Origin: Coturnix japonica
Lineage: Eukaryota > Chordata > Aves > Galliformes > Phasianidae
Direction: 5' to 3'
Assembly: GCF_001577835.2 (NCBI RefSeq)
Contig: NC_029528.1
Location: 2,222,265-2,286,264 of the forward strand
Length of the DNA: 64,000 nucleotides
Both the position numbers and the translations under genes were made by a program. Under the pieces are notes generated by a model that was not told the origin of the DNA, made no database searches, and was given only the letters and a program-made list of their open reading frames with translations. Shown here one piece after another: positions 23,001 through 38,345 of the stretch (position 1 is its first letter; each line of letters begins with the position of its first letter).

Positions 23001-25240
23001 ATCACATCTCCACCTCGCGGGGTTCTCCTGGGCTGCGGGGCTGGCGCTGCTCTCTGCTCCTCTGCACACCCAGGGATGCTCCTGCAGGGCTCCAGGCTCC
23101 CATGCGGGCTGTTGTCCCTGAGCTGCCATGGGCAGTGACTGTGTGATGCCAATCAGCATCCCTGGTGTTAAAAGCTTATTTCCAGGTCTGCCTCTGTGAC
23201 CGTGGTGTGGGGCTTTCCACCCATTTACAACCCCCCCTTGAGGGCCAGTTGGGAGTTGTGAAGGTCTTTGCTAATTTTCCTGAGGTTTTTCCTATTTACC
23301 CTGTAGGTAACCATTTATGTCGAGGTGCACCTTGTTGGTTTGCAGCACCCAGCATGGGGTGGGAAAACCCCAAGCAAGGAGCTGGTTTGCAAATGTTCCA
23401 CACCTTGGGTTTCCAGGGCATGACCCCAAATGAATGTGCTTATTGCAGCCTGAAATCACTCAGTCCATCCAAATCTGAATCCCGGAGCAGATCCCCACCA
23501 GTGTGGGGTCACTGGGTCACTCATGGATGATGTGGGCTCAGTGAGGACGGGTGCCTCCCAGGCCTGGTGGATCACAGAGCCCTGGGCATCAGCAAGGAGG
23601 TTTGGCTGAGGAATCCTTAGGCTGAGGTTTCCCCATCCCTGCAAGCAGCCCAAGTCAGGCTGCATGTCTGTGAGCACTGATGGAGCTGTGGGTTTCCCTG
23701 CTCACTTTGGGCCTTAAAGGTCCCTTCCAACCCAAGCAATTCCAATTCTGTGACTTCATTTGAACTCTCCTCATTCAGCTTCAGCTCTAACTCTCTGCAT
23801 TGCTTCCAGTTAACGCGGCCTGCTGAGTCTGTAGACCTTAGCATGCTTTTTTGTTTAACTTTTGCCTCTCAAACTACTCAGACACACCTTTCCCACAATT
23901 GCCTGTACTAACGCACTGCTGCCAGTTCCAGGGCTTCTGTCCTCCCTGCAGTGGTCGCAAACTGTAGAGAGCAGCTCCCATCTGAGCTTCCCACACCACA
24001 GGACAACAGTAACTGGTGACAGATGGGTGCTGCTGGCTGGAGGCTTCACCTTTAGGCCAGGACGAAATGCTGCAGGGCGCTGTAGTTCCTAAGGGACAGG
24101 GATACGTCCTTTTAGCCGTAGCGGAGCCATGCAAGCTTTAGTATCAAATCTGCTGCTTCTCCATCATTTTAAATCACATTGAGTCAATGAATCATCAACT
24201 GATTGATAGGTTTCTGCCATCCCACATGGAGGTGATGGAGGTTCTGTCCTGCAGCTACTCCTGGTCTGTCATTAGGATGTGCAGCTCATCCTGGGGCTCG
24301 GCTGCTCTGGGAGCCCACAGCCCACGTAGTGTTCCATGTTCCTTTCAGCTGCACTGCCGTGTTTAGTGCCGCGTTAATTGGGTCACCCCAGCTGACGATG
24401 CCACTGACAGCAGTACTGCCATTCCTCTTGTCCGCAGCCAGTGCAAAGCGGTGTTTAATACTGGGCTACTTAGTGCATATTCCATCACTGTGCAGTTCAT
24501 TAGTCAGATCAAAGTGCTGTGTGCCTGATCAGCGTGTTCTCCATGGGATGTTTCCTCAGTCGGTGCAGAAGGAAGGTTGTTCTTTTTGCCTGCTGTCACC
24601 TTTATCGGTGCGTGGAGCAGGGAATTGCTCCCTCACCGCTGTTCGGTGACATCCGCGGTGCTCTGTGTGTCGGAGCTGCCCTGAGCTGCTGCGGTAGTAG
24701 CGCTCAGTACAGTCGGTGCTGCCGTGCTTTGCTGTAGGAGCAGCTCACAGTCGCTGCGCACTCGGTGCCGCCCCGCACAGCAGCAGCGGCCGCAGCCCAT
24801 CGGGTGACGCTGCCGGCCCGGAGCTCCGCTGCTGCTGCCGCTGTACGGGCGCCCCCTGGCGGTCGCTGCCGGTCTCCCCCCGCCCCGCGTCTGCTCGGCG
24901 TTCCGTGACTAAATTCACCCTTCATTTACAGATAACTCTCTTCACTGTTCGTAGGAGGAAAAAGAAGTGCATTCGGTACTTACAAGGAGAAGGACGCTGT
25001 GCCAGCCCAGTTTCTTCCGATGGAAGTGCTATAGACTCCCCTCCCTCCCCCCCGGACGCACTCCAACGCGTACCCTCCGCTTTCCCTTCAGACAAGCTCG
25101 CAGCCCCCGCAGACTCCACGCACAGCGCACACACCGACCCCGGCCCCGTCTCCGCTCCCGTCGCAGCTGCCGCCCGCTCCTCCACACCGAGCTCCGGCTG
25201 CTCCCCCGTTCCCGCAGATCCCTCTTCCACGGGCACGTAG
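13878..25240 (+). CDS. TCF7: TCF7 (TCF-1) HMG-box transcription factor, 5'-partial, nine exons
   Basis: Nuclear effector of Wnt signalling. It binds CTTTG-type sites through an HMG box, recruits beta-catenin or Groucho/TLE, and is central to T-cell development. Exons seen: 13878-14010, 15403-15490, 17380-17466, 19063-19173, 19296-19458, 19800-19907, 22161-22209, 22922-22994 and 24955-25240. Joined, they give 1098 nt, in phase throughout: 365 codons plus a stop. Order of parts: proline-rich linker (ADISQKQVHRP as in human TCF7), HMG box ([18 protein letters not shown] to [10 protein letters not shown]), basic tail GKKKRR, four-cysteine C-clamp, and a proline/serine-rich E-tail. The [11 protein letters not shown] context, SGKQE and HPAIVP favour TCF7 over LEF1 or TCF7L2. 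The N-terminal beta-catenin-binding exons are missing and should lie before base 1. All introns shown are GT-AG. Identity is close to certain; exon ends are read from splice consensus and phase. Confidence 0.97.
15403..15490 (+). CDS. TCF7: TCF7 exon: VHRP...SMGW linker
   Basis: This 88-nt exon, with a split codon at each end (G|TG = Val, TG|G = Trp), encodes [16 protein letters not shown] and continues to GQITPSMGW. It aligns with human VHRPLQTPDLSGFYSL. The acceptor is a tandem cagcag, so a start three bases earlier would add one alanine. The donor is gtgagt. Confidence 0.95.
15711..15838 (+). mobile_element. CR1 LINE 3'-end fragment, plus strand
   Basis: CR1-like GGCTGGATGTTAGGAACAGT, TTCTTCTTTGGTGATACGG, then the terminus GGGTCGGACTTTGGGATCTG, CTTTTCCAACCTGAATGATC and CTGTGATTCTGG. 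It is internally shortened compared with a full CR1 end and lies in a TCF7 intron. Confidence 0.82.
17380..17466 (+). CDS. TCF7: TCF7 exon: [15 protein letters not shown] segment
   Basis: This 87-nt exon has acceptor cccag and donor gtgagt. It completes the split Trp codon and encodes [19 protein letters not shown] and on to FSR. It corresponds to the YPLSPSCGYRQ segment of human TCF7 and the VYPITTGGFR segment of TCF7L2. At 87 nt it can be skipped without changing frame, which fits the alternative use of this region in vertebrate TCF genes. Confidence 0.93.
19063..19173 (+). CDS. TCF7: TCF7 exon: [10 protein letters not shown]...HPAIVP
   Basis: This 111-nt exon encodes the end of the regulatory linker: [20 protein letters not shown], then [17 protein letters not shown]. 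It matches human FTHPSLMLGSG and HPAIVPPSGKQE. Acceptor ttgcag; donor CAT|gtgagt splits the following Met codon. In the family this region contacts Groucho/TLE corepressors. Confidence 0.96.
19296..19458 (+). CDS. TCF7: TCF7 exon: first part of HMG box
   Basis: This 163-nt exon starts after ccaag and ends GGAAGGAGG|gtaagg. It encodes a lysine-rich stretch ([16 protein letters not shown]) followed by helices 1 and 2 of the HMG box ([32 protein letters not shown]). The sequence is essentially identical across vertebrate TCF/LEF proteins. The box bends DNA through minor-groove contacts. Confidence 0.98.
19800..19907 (+). CDS. TCF7: TCF7 exon: second part of HMG box
   Basis: This 108-nt, 36-codon exon in phase 0 encodes [20 protein letters not shown] and [16 protein letters not shown], which is helix 3 and the end of the HMG box. 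Acceptor cccacag, donor gtgagt. It is the most conserved exon of the gene. Confidence 0.98.
21452..21472. repeat. (GGA)n microsatellite
   Basis: Short run of six to seven GAG/GGA triplets in the TCF7 intron between the 19800 and 22161 exons. Confidence 0.85.
22161..22209 (+). CDS. TCF7: TCF7 exon: basic tail / nuclear localisation signal
   Basis: This 49-nt exon encodes [16 protein letters not shown], the basic tail after the HMG box that supports DNA binding and nuclear import (human GKKKRRSREKHQES). It ends in phase 1 (TCA G|gtaaat), so the next exon chosen decides the C-terminus: the 22922 exon gives the long E form, and a direct splice to 24955 gives a short tail. Confidence 0.95.
22922..22994 (+). 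CDS. TCF7: TCF7 exon: first part of C-clamp
   Basis: This 73-nt exon encodes [16 protein letters not shown], then QTDWCGPCR. It carries three of the four cysteines of the C-clamp, a small zinc-binding domain that recognises GC-rich helper sites in E-tail TCF isoforms. The motif matches human TCF7 E isoforms closely. Its length is not a multiple of three, so skipping it shifts frame in the last exon. Confidence 0.95.
23690..23757 (+). mobile_element. CR1 LINE terminal fragment, plus strand
   Basis: A short relic: CTTTGGGCCTTAAAGGTCCC, TTCCAACCCAAGCAATTCC, AATTCTGTGACTTC. It matches only the last 60-70 bp of CR1 and lies in the TCF7 intron before the last exon. Confidence 0.7.
24849..24863 (-). 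promoter_or_regulatory. Near-consensus CTCF motif
   Basis: GCGCCCCCTGGCGGT on the plus strand is the reverse complement of the CTCF core (CCACCAGGGGGCGC), with one likely mismatch. It lies about 90 bp upstream of the last TCF7 exon, in CpG-rich DNA. Confidence 0.6.
24955..25240 (+). CDS. TCF7: TCF7 last exon: C-clamp end and E-tail
   Basis: Acceptor gttcgtag. In the E frame it encodes [16 protein letters not shown] (fourth C-clamp cysteine), then [15 protein letters not shown] and a Pro/Ser/Ala-rich tail ending at TAG 25238-25240. The human counterpart is [14 protein letters not shown]. In a second frame, used if 22209 is spliced directly to 24955, it reads [10 protein letters not shown] to FLPMEVL and stops at 25032-25034, like the short human tail. 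The exon lies in a CpG-rich stretch (about 24.64-25.3 kb). Confidence 0.94.
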
Positions 25241-28195
25241 CGGTCCCGCATCCAGCCGCTGGCTGAGAGCCGGCACCGCGCTGCCCCGCTCACAAGGACC
25301 AGAGAAGCGGCCCGTATCACTGCCCAGTTAAGCAACAGAGCGACCGGAGGGTGCTGGGTTCCTTGGGGGGAGGGTGGTGGTTAAAGATAGCAAAGTGATT
25401 CTTATAAAGGTTTTAAAAACAACCAACCAAACACAAAACTGGCCGAAATTGGAAGTGCTGATGAGTAAATGAGCCTTTTGTCCCCGCCCTGTGCTGCTTT
25501 TTGGTTTGTCTGGGGTTTTTCTTGTTATGCATTACCTATGAGCGTGGCAGCCAGCACAGCTCCCAGCTTGCAGTAGGTGGTAGTTGCTCTCGATCTAACA
25601 CTGCCTTCAACATTCCGCCTTCCGAGCCGCTTTATCTGTTCTCCTCCTGTAGCTGTTATGGCACAGAGCTGGAAAGCTGGACTAGGAGCCTTATGTTAAA
25701 GCCCTCGTGTCTGAAACTGAACTGTAGCCATGTTCACTGTCTGGAATGACTGGATGAGAGAGGAATATTTAAACAAACGAGATGTGTGCTTTAAACCTCC
25801 TGTTGGAGAACAGGAAGGTGCTGTTTACAGGTGATGGTCTGTGTGCAGGGTGGAGGATTTGCCCCCATGTCAGCAGGGTCTGCCCGCTGCCTTTTGGTTG
25901 CTGCGGATCCACACAGCCAGACCTGCATGCGATGGGCTGGGAGCCTCAAACTGCTTCCCCTTAACTCAGCACAGCCCGAGGCCAGGCTGCGGGATGGAGC
26001 TGAGCCCCACGCACTCAGGCCCTGCCCTCACTCTGCTCACAGGCCGTTCTCACCCTCTGCAAGAGCAGAAACGTTTCTTGCTGATTTGGTGCCTGACTTT
26101 TTGAAGAGCTTATCCAGGCTTTTTCTAACATCTCCCTCACCACGATGCCACACGTGAAGCCATTCCCTCCAGCCTGAGAATCACGACCATGTTCTGGTAT
26201 CTCACACTGAGCTGTGGGCAGATCCTGGTCTCCACAGGCTGATGTAAATGCTGACTTACCAAACACCCCATATCCCCATGTTTACACTCTGGGCACACAG
26301 ACCGCACTCTGGTTTGGTGTGAATCTTTTCCTGCTCCAAAGAGATGGATTTTAGGCTGCTGAAAAACCAGCAAACTGAGGGAGGAGGGCTCTATTTTTTG
26401 TACTTTACAGCCAGGTTTTAGAGCAGTGCCTACGAATCACGTGGTCACATTATTGTAGAGCCGCGAGGGACTGAAAATGCCCTTTATAATGTACAAAAAT
26501 ATTTTTCTATTGGTTTTTTTTTTTCTTAAAACAAAAAGTCACTTTTTTTTTCCCCCATTGGACTCCACTTTTAAACAAGTTCATGCATCAGACTGGACAT
26601 CACCGAACAAGACAAGACCTCTCACTGCTCTGCAGCATCTCTGGGCTCATTCCCCCATTTAGGTACTTCTGCTTACATAGATCTTTAACTCGTTGTAGCT
26701 TAGAGGACCCACCCAAACCTGTTACTTTATTCCCCTTCTGTGTAAATGTAACTTCAGAAGCACTGATCGAAAGCCACGTGCACAGACTTAGAGCTGTTCC
26801 AGCCCTTAAGAAGCAGCGTTACCTGGAGCGCCCACCAGCTGCACGCGCTGCACTCACAGCTCACAGTGCAGCCCTTGCTCACACACCACACACTCATCTT
26901 TAAGTTATTTCAGCAGGCTCACACAGCAGCACGGCCCAGCACTGAGCACAGCAGCTCAGCCATGCCCAGACCTGACACAGACTCTTCTGACTGCACATTA
27001 CATATGTAAACCTTAAAAAAAAGCTTAGTCTTGGCTCACAGTTCTTCACTCTGAGCCTCTGATGGAAGGTGCTGCCCAAGGGACAACTGCTGTAAAAGCC
27101 ACAGCTGACAGATGGGCCACACTGCACCCGTTATTGGGCAGAACAGGGTGTAAAGCTGGGATAACGCAGTACCTGCCTGGTATTCCAGGGCTGGATGAAA
27201 TGTAACTCGGCAGCAAAGATGGGTATAGAGAAATACCAGACATCTCTGAGTAACAGCAGAGGAAATGTAAGGGAAAGTCCTGACCAGTATTAAACTACAT
27301 GTTGTGACTGAGGACCAGGTAGCACTAACAGCCCTCATTCATTTCAGAGCTCGTTAGGACTTCATCTATTTCAATGCTACTCGCAGCCCCTCCATGGAAC
27401 CCACACTGCCTGCCTTGGTCAGGGTGTGCTGATAGGGAACAGGCCCATCTGTTACAGCCTCCTCTCATCACTGCTGCTCAGTTCCTGCACAGCCTCCCTG
27501 GTGAGACCTGCCTTCCCTTCCATGGGAGCCCTCCCACATGCATTCACTGCACATTAGTGGGCATTCCCACAGTCACACGCAGGTACACAACGTGCTCCTC
27601 AACATCTCACACCAACACAGCACCGTCTCAGCCTCTGCTGTTCCCCAATTGCTCTTATGGCACAGCTGAGAAAACCTCAATCTTACCCCAAAACAACTAA
27701 GAGACCTCAGAGCTGCCCATTGCTGAGACAACACAGCAGCTGACCAGCTTCATACACACACCCCATGGTTAACAGTGCCAAAACACAGTTACATTAGCAG
27801 TGCCAAAGGAACCTTCAGAAACGCTCTATGAAGTGTCACCACTTTGTGCTCGTGTGCTTTCTTAATGGAAGGAAAACATCGCCCTGAAGGTTTTAATCAC
27901 AGAAAAAAATTGGTTTTTCCAGTTGTTACAACAATCTCAGCTTCTCTCCACTGACACGTCTGAGTTCCTAAAGCAGTTTGAATGTAGAAGTCATGGAAAT
28001 ACCACTTCATTAAACCAAGTGAAACCACTGTCTGTATGTAGCAGGGATCAATGTTTTGCAGCTGTCCTTTCATTTGTCCAATGATTATCCATCATTTGTT
28101 GTAATTTTTTTTTACTTCACCGAGTTTGTATTTTTTTGGCTTTTATGTTCAAAAATATGTTTATAGCTTTATAAATAAAGTAATTGCCAGGCTGG
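25241..28195 (+). other. TCF7: TCF7 3' UTR (approximate end)
   Basis: No coding capacity is seen between the E-tail stop and a clear AATAAA at 28174-28179 (context TTTATAGCTTTATAAATAAAG). The AT-rich run-up (28.09-28.18 kb) looks like a conserved 3' end. The cleavage site is estimated 15-25 nt after the hexamer. Earlier, weaker polyadenylation signals may also be used. Confidence 0.6.
28174..28179 (+). promoter_or_regulatory. TCF7: Polyadenylation signal AATAAA, TCF7
   Basis: Canonical hexamer on the plus strand after a T-rich stretch, and the best candidate for the distal TCF7 transcript end before the convergent SKP1 gene. Confidence 0.6.
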
Positions 28196-29815
28196 CTGTT
28201 CAGAATAGGCCACTGGAAACGATAATCCTATCACAGTGTGCATTACTTGCTTCTTAGAGCTGAAGAAATGTTCTTGTACCTTTATGTTTAGGCATTTTAG
28301 CACAACTTCCAGTAGCCTTCAGCAGGTGAGGCTGAACCTGTAAGCCATAAAGAAGGAACAATACCTCCTTCCACATCAACTGATCACTACTGATGAGTTC
28401 CTACCCCCTCCCCCCAAGTGCCCCCATTTCATCACTTCAGCCAAGAGCAGCACCCCCTGCTTAGGCCACGACTTGAGAAAGAAGTGTGTATGCGGCACCG
28501 TACCAGTCAGTAACATCAGGTTCAGCACTGGGAGCCTGGGCAGTGTCCTCATTTCAGGGCTGCCTGCTGATACAGGAGACAGCAGCAGGTTCAAGCAGAA
28601 GAAAACCCATGCAGCAGCTGCACTGTACCCACAGCAGCCTCCTGCAGAAGGTCCCTCTACAGCTTGTACCATCAGAGACTAAAACAGGTGTTTTCCTGCA
28701 CTGCCAGGCACATCAGGCAGAGAACTGGGGCTAAGCCTGAGCCAGCACTACAGGGGAATCCAACCAGAGAAAGCAAGTTGTACGGATGCCTAATGATGAA
28801 CGAGGCTCCTAACATCAATGTTTGTCACAGCTCTGTAATGCCCTGAGCACAGAGTCGGCCCTTTCACACACTGTTCCATGCTGCCACAGCACCATCAGTT
28901 CTGGGCAAACTCCTCATCCCAGCAGCCAACTGGCACCATCCTGGAGCAGAATCCAACACCATTTACTTCACCATTCCAGGATTTGACCACAAAGGGTTAT
29001 TTCTTAGGCAAGCTGTTTTCAGAATTAGCAATTCCTGCCACGAGTGCTTTATGCAAACAGTAGAAGCAAGGCTACAAGAAGGACAAACTAAACTGCCTCT
29101 GTCTCTTCCTCATCTTACAGAACAGGGAGGCACCAAAGAGGCAGCAGCTGCTGCTGACCAACACCCCAAGGAAGCATTTGCAGGCTTCTACCACTGAGCA
29201 CAACTACAGCTCCTTTAGAACTGGCACTTCAAGGATGAAACCAGCGTATCCTGAGCGCTGACTTCATGCACAGAGATGGATTTGTTGCTTATAAGAATCC
29301 AGGGTAAGCTGAACACTGAACCACAAGCGCAGATACCAGCAGCTTTTCACTTGTGGTACTGTAACAGAGTTGTGCTGTTTACAATACAGGATGCTTGGCA
29401 GGCCTTGAACGTCCCAGTGTTTAACACTGGAGCATTTTATGCCCACTGACAATGCTATAGCAGCACAAAGCCGGGCCCAGCAGCCTTATGAATTAGCATA
29501 TGTGACCAGCAGCTGCCTCCAAAGCACGGATCTGAGCACTGCTTTACAGCAAGTTATGAATGCTTTCATTAATGGTTACATCAAAGCAAGATTACCTCAA
29601 AGCTGATAAGCCATCAAAAAAAAACCCATCTGGATTTAGGTTCAGATTCAACATGAGGAGCCACTGGCTGGCGCTGACCAGCAGTTTGCATTCTCATCAT
29701 TTAAAACAGAACAATTTCATTTCAGTTCACCACTCCCTCAGTTCTGTTACTGTTTCTCACACACTCATAAGTGACAGGTTTAGTTTCAAACATTTAGAAC
29801 CGTCTGTAAATACAA
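28196..29815. other. Intergenic gap between convergent TCF7 and SKP1
   Basis: About 1.6 kb without a supported exon, repeat or motif. It separates the predicted polyadenylation sites of TCF7 (plus) and SKP1 (minus). Only short chance open frames are present. Confidence 0.5.
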
Positions 29816-31052
29816 GATGAAAAGCCCTTTATTAATTCAGAAGTGAAACACTGATATTTAAAGTGAGATAAGTATGTTTATTAAGGTTCATTCTACTCTA
29901 AGATTTATACAGAGAATGGAATGCAATACAAGCTAAGAGCACACCTCAGATCTACCACAAAACCACCACCCCCCTACTCCCTATAAGGGAACTGTAAAAA
30001 AATTAAAATAAAGATCAGGAAACCAGTTACTGTTTAACTAACTGCAAGTGGCTTTGTCCAAAGAAGTCAAGCTCAATATTGCATTAGCTTTGTATGCAAT
30101 AAGAAGTCTCTACAAGCGGAAGTATCACATACATAGGCAAAAAGATCTCCCATGGATACACGAAAACCAGGTTTTCAAGAGCTACATCACAAGGGTAGTT
30201 TAAAATTGCCTAAAAACCAGCCACTAATGGCATGCACAGGTCAGTAATCTGAACTTTGGTAATGTCAGTTATTTTTGGTCAAACCTGGATTCCACTTTCA
30301 GCAAGAAAAAGGATAAAAACACACCTGTCCTGTGCAGAAAGCAACGCACATCCCATCTCTACCAGCTGGAGGCAGGACTTCAAGACACAGCAGAAGCATG
30401 CCAAGATTCATGCCAAGATTGCTGTCAGAAGCTCACTTGATGACCTAGATAACATCTTGCACTACTCACTGGCCTATCAGACAGGACCAACGGGACAAGG
30501 AAGAGGGCAGATCTTTTCTTTTTCTTTAAAATTGTACAGCTTTAAGTAACACCAATTTTCCAAAAAGCTTTTGTAAGAAAACCAACAATTTTCCTAAGCT
30601 TTACGTAGCTCCCCGAGACACGTTTAATGTTCCTTTCTGAAGCCATCAATACCCTGTAAATCACTGTTTGTTCTTCCTGAGGAAGAAAGCGAAGGTGGTT
30701 TTATTTACAACGGTGGAGTCAACGCTTAAGATCGTAACTGGACTTGGAACAGTTAAAAAAAAGTATAATGAAGATGACAACCTGAAGTGCTACTTCCCAT
30801 ACAGAATCCACACTTGGTTCAGTTTTATTCATTGCAGAGTAAAGTAAAAAGACACCCCATCACACTAATAAAAACGCAGATTGAAATTTATACTCAAAAA
30901 AAAAAAACCCACTACACATGCAAAGGGAACAATATCCTGCTAACGTAACTTCATTTGCTGCTGCGTTTGTCTAATATTAACAATTATGAACAGAGCAGTG
31001 CAACTAGTATTTGGAACAATCCTTACAGTGTTCGAGTATCAGGCACGGCGCT
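29815..31052 (-). other. SKP1: SKP1 3' UTR
   Basis: Minus-strand sequence after the TGA with no coding capacity. AATAAA hexamers (TTTATT on the plus strand) occur at about 30823-30828, 29877-29882 and 29828-29833. This fits a shorter and a longer 3' UTR, as known for mammalian SKP1. The exact ends are not determined. Confidence 0.6.
29877..29882 (-). promoter_or_regulatory. SKP1: Polyadenylation signal AATAAA, distal SKP1
   Basis: AATAAA on the minus strand, with a second copy about 50 nt downstream at 29828-29833. It is the best candidate for the distal SKP1 end. Confidence 0.55.
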
Positions 31053-35607
<4,555 letters not shown>

Positions 35608-37549
35608 TTACACTGCTTCTCAACAGCCCTGCGTCACTTACAACACACTTCAATTTGCTGCTTGAATCAACAGTGTTAAGTTCATTAATCCTCATGTTTA
35701 AGAAGGACTGATACAAATACACCTACCAACCATTTAAAACAGAAGGTTTTTTCCTATTTTTTCCCTTAAGTTGAAAGCAAAACAAACAAAAGCACTCTTT
35801 ACTAATGCACTCATTTGTTTTCACGTGCAGCACAACACCAAAGCCATCTGTCTCTTGAAACAACCCTTCAACAACAATTCCAGAACACTGCCCGTCTTCC
35901 AACTCAACCACTGCTCATTTCAACCCAGGGCAAATCCCCAAAGCAGCTTCCAAATGATAACGCCTGGAGCAGAACAGCAAAACAGAAGGCAGGAGGAACC
36001 TCCAGATGTGCTGCAGCCAACTCCCCCCTGCCCCATATAGAATCAAACACAGCAAACTACCCAGGACCAAACCTTCCTTCAGAAAGAGCTTTGCATTCTG
36101 AGGAGCCTGAGAAAGCAACACAGCACTACAGGAACCCTATCAGCACGTAACACTGCTCACAGAGAGTAGGAAGTTACATCAGCACCTCGTTACCATTAGG
36201 AAAGAGTAAGATGACTCAGTATTTTTTACTAAGTTTTTTTCAAACACTGATAAGGCCGACGGTGCAAACAGCACTTTGAAAATTCCACTACTAAATAGCA
36301 TTTCTGGAACAACTTCTTCTCATACTCTTAACTCAGAGCCAGAAGAAACATACTCCATACAGCAGCTACCAGGTGACAGTCTGTGTCTGAAGCTGAGCTT
36401 TAGGTCTGCAGAGACACTGAAATGAAGGGACCCGAAAGACACAACAAACCTGGCTGCAAAAATGCATTAATCAGTTCTAACAGCCGTGGGATGCACTCCT
36501 TTACCATTCAAAGCATTGCTCTGCAGCAGACCAGTGCAACACCCAGATTCTTCCACGAGACAACAGCTGGAAAATACCTACAGCACATAACTATCAATGC
36601 AGCCTGCGAGTTGGTTTAGAGCAAAACCCCAGAAACAATGAATTTCAGATTCACTTCCATCCCTTTCCAGACATTCTTCCCCAGCCAAGTTCACCACCTA
36701 AGTGTGCTGACTCCTTGCAGCAGTACCTCAAATACCAAGAGTGAATCAGCTGCACCACTTGCAGCAGACATACATTACCCTTTTTCAAGTGCTTTCTATA
36801 GCTCCTCAGTATGGCTGAGCCTGACAGCGCTGCAACAAATCGAGGTCAATGAAGGCCAGCCAGAGTATGTTATTAAGCAGCTCACAGCAGCCCCAAGTCC
36901 TCATTGCTTTAATTTCCATTTGGCAGAGCAAGCAGCTAGTTAATGTTCACACAGCAATGTAACCCTATATGACAGTGCTGCTTCTAATTAGGATTGGAGT
37001 TTTAGAAGGACACGGTCATGGCCGTTCCGAGGATATACACATGTATATAAACACCCACAAAGACCAAGTGAGAATTAAAGCACAATCCCACATTGTAGCT
37101 TAAACACGTTCAGAACGGGAAGGGGGGGGGAAGGAATATCGAGACATACATTTTGCATTTAACACATGTGTTGTTGCAGCACTGGGCTGCAGGCACTCAG
37201 CACAGCCCCAGCTCCATCCGGCAGCTCCCAACCCCCTGCCTGTGCCTGGCATTACATAACGCCGCTCAGCACAGCCGGGGATGCTGCCTGAGCCAGCACG
37301 GCAGGAATAGCTGCATCACCCACACCTGCTGTACCACGGCCTGTACCTGCTCGGTACGAGCCTTAATCAGCCGCAATCAAATCAGCTTAGACATCATCAG
37401 AGATAAAGCAGTGTGTTGTGTATACAGATATCGCCGCTTGTTATATTTTAGTCCATTTTTGCTGCAATACAGCTCTGCACACTGACAGGCCGCAGGGAAC
37501 AGCACCACTGTGACTAAACAGCCCCGAATAAACACAGCTGGGGGGGGGA

Positions 37550-38345
37550 GGAGTGTTCGCTCCGCGGCCCGGCCCACATACAGCGGCCCCTGGGCACCCC
37601 TCGGTCCTACCCCGGGCCTTGGCCCGCCAGGTGAGCGGGCAGGAGCTCGGGGCGGAGCCCCGCCTCGTTTACAGCTGCTTCCCCCGCAGCCGCCCCGCTC
37701 GGCCCCGCAGCACTGAAGGATCCGGGCCCGGTGCCGCTCCCCGCCCCGATCCCCTCCTCAGGCGCCCGCAGCCTCACGGCCGCCCGCCCCCAGCCCGGCC
37801 CTTGGCCCCGCGGCCCAGTCCCACAGCTCAGCCCAACGGGGGCCGCCTCAGGAGCCGCTTCCCGCTCGGTCTCACCGCCTCCCGCCCGCAGCGGCCTCAC
37901 CGTGAGGTGCAGGCGGCGTCCGGCTGCTGGCGAGACCCGGTAACGGCAGCGCTCGGGGCTGGACTGCGGCGGCTTTATGGGGGGAGGGGAAAAGGACCCG
38001 CCTCTCGCTGCCTCGCAACCGCCGGGCTGCCCGCAGAGCGCCTGAACGGAGCGCTCCGCTTCTCTGTGTCAAACCGCTCCGAGAGCGACTGTGGTGCTAC
38101 AAGCTCCTTACCGTAACCGCTGGGATAAGGGAGGATGGACGCGGGGCGGCAGCGCGGCGGGGCGGCCCGATGGAAGCGCTCGGTTCTATGGCGGCAGTGA
38201 CGCGGCCGCACGGCACAGCGCACAGTGCGCGGGGAGCGGAGCGGGGAGCAACGGCTGCGGCGCCACCACACGGCGGGGAATGAGAGCGGGGCTGCGGGGT
38301 GCGATGGGCCGGTGTCTGTGTGCAACGTCAGGACGGCGAGTGCGG
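37550..38345 (-). promoter_or_regulatory. SKP1: CpG-island promoter of SKP1
   Basis: Dense CpG sequence with GC boxes, bounded on both sides by ordinary AT-richer DNA. It covers the predicted first exon. As with most CpG-island promoters, divergent transcription to the right is possible, but no conserved gene is seen there. Confidence 0.75.
37901..37948 (-). other. SKP1: SKP1 non-coding first exon (predicted)
   Basis: On the minus strand a donor CACG|GTGAGG lies at 37901/37900, inside the CpG island about 2.4 kb upstream of the ATG exon. A TATA-like CATAAAG at 37979-37973 would place the start near 37945-37950. The exon is inferred from the intron AG abutting the ATG, which requires an upstream 5' UTR exon. 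Another donor-like site (GCG|GTGAGA near 37873) is possible. Confidence 0.5.

Noticed and set aside
24922-25335. 137-codon minus-strand open frame across the last TCF7 exon
   Set aside because: Antisense shadow of the GC-rich E-tail exon without independent support.
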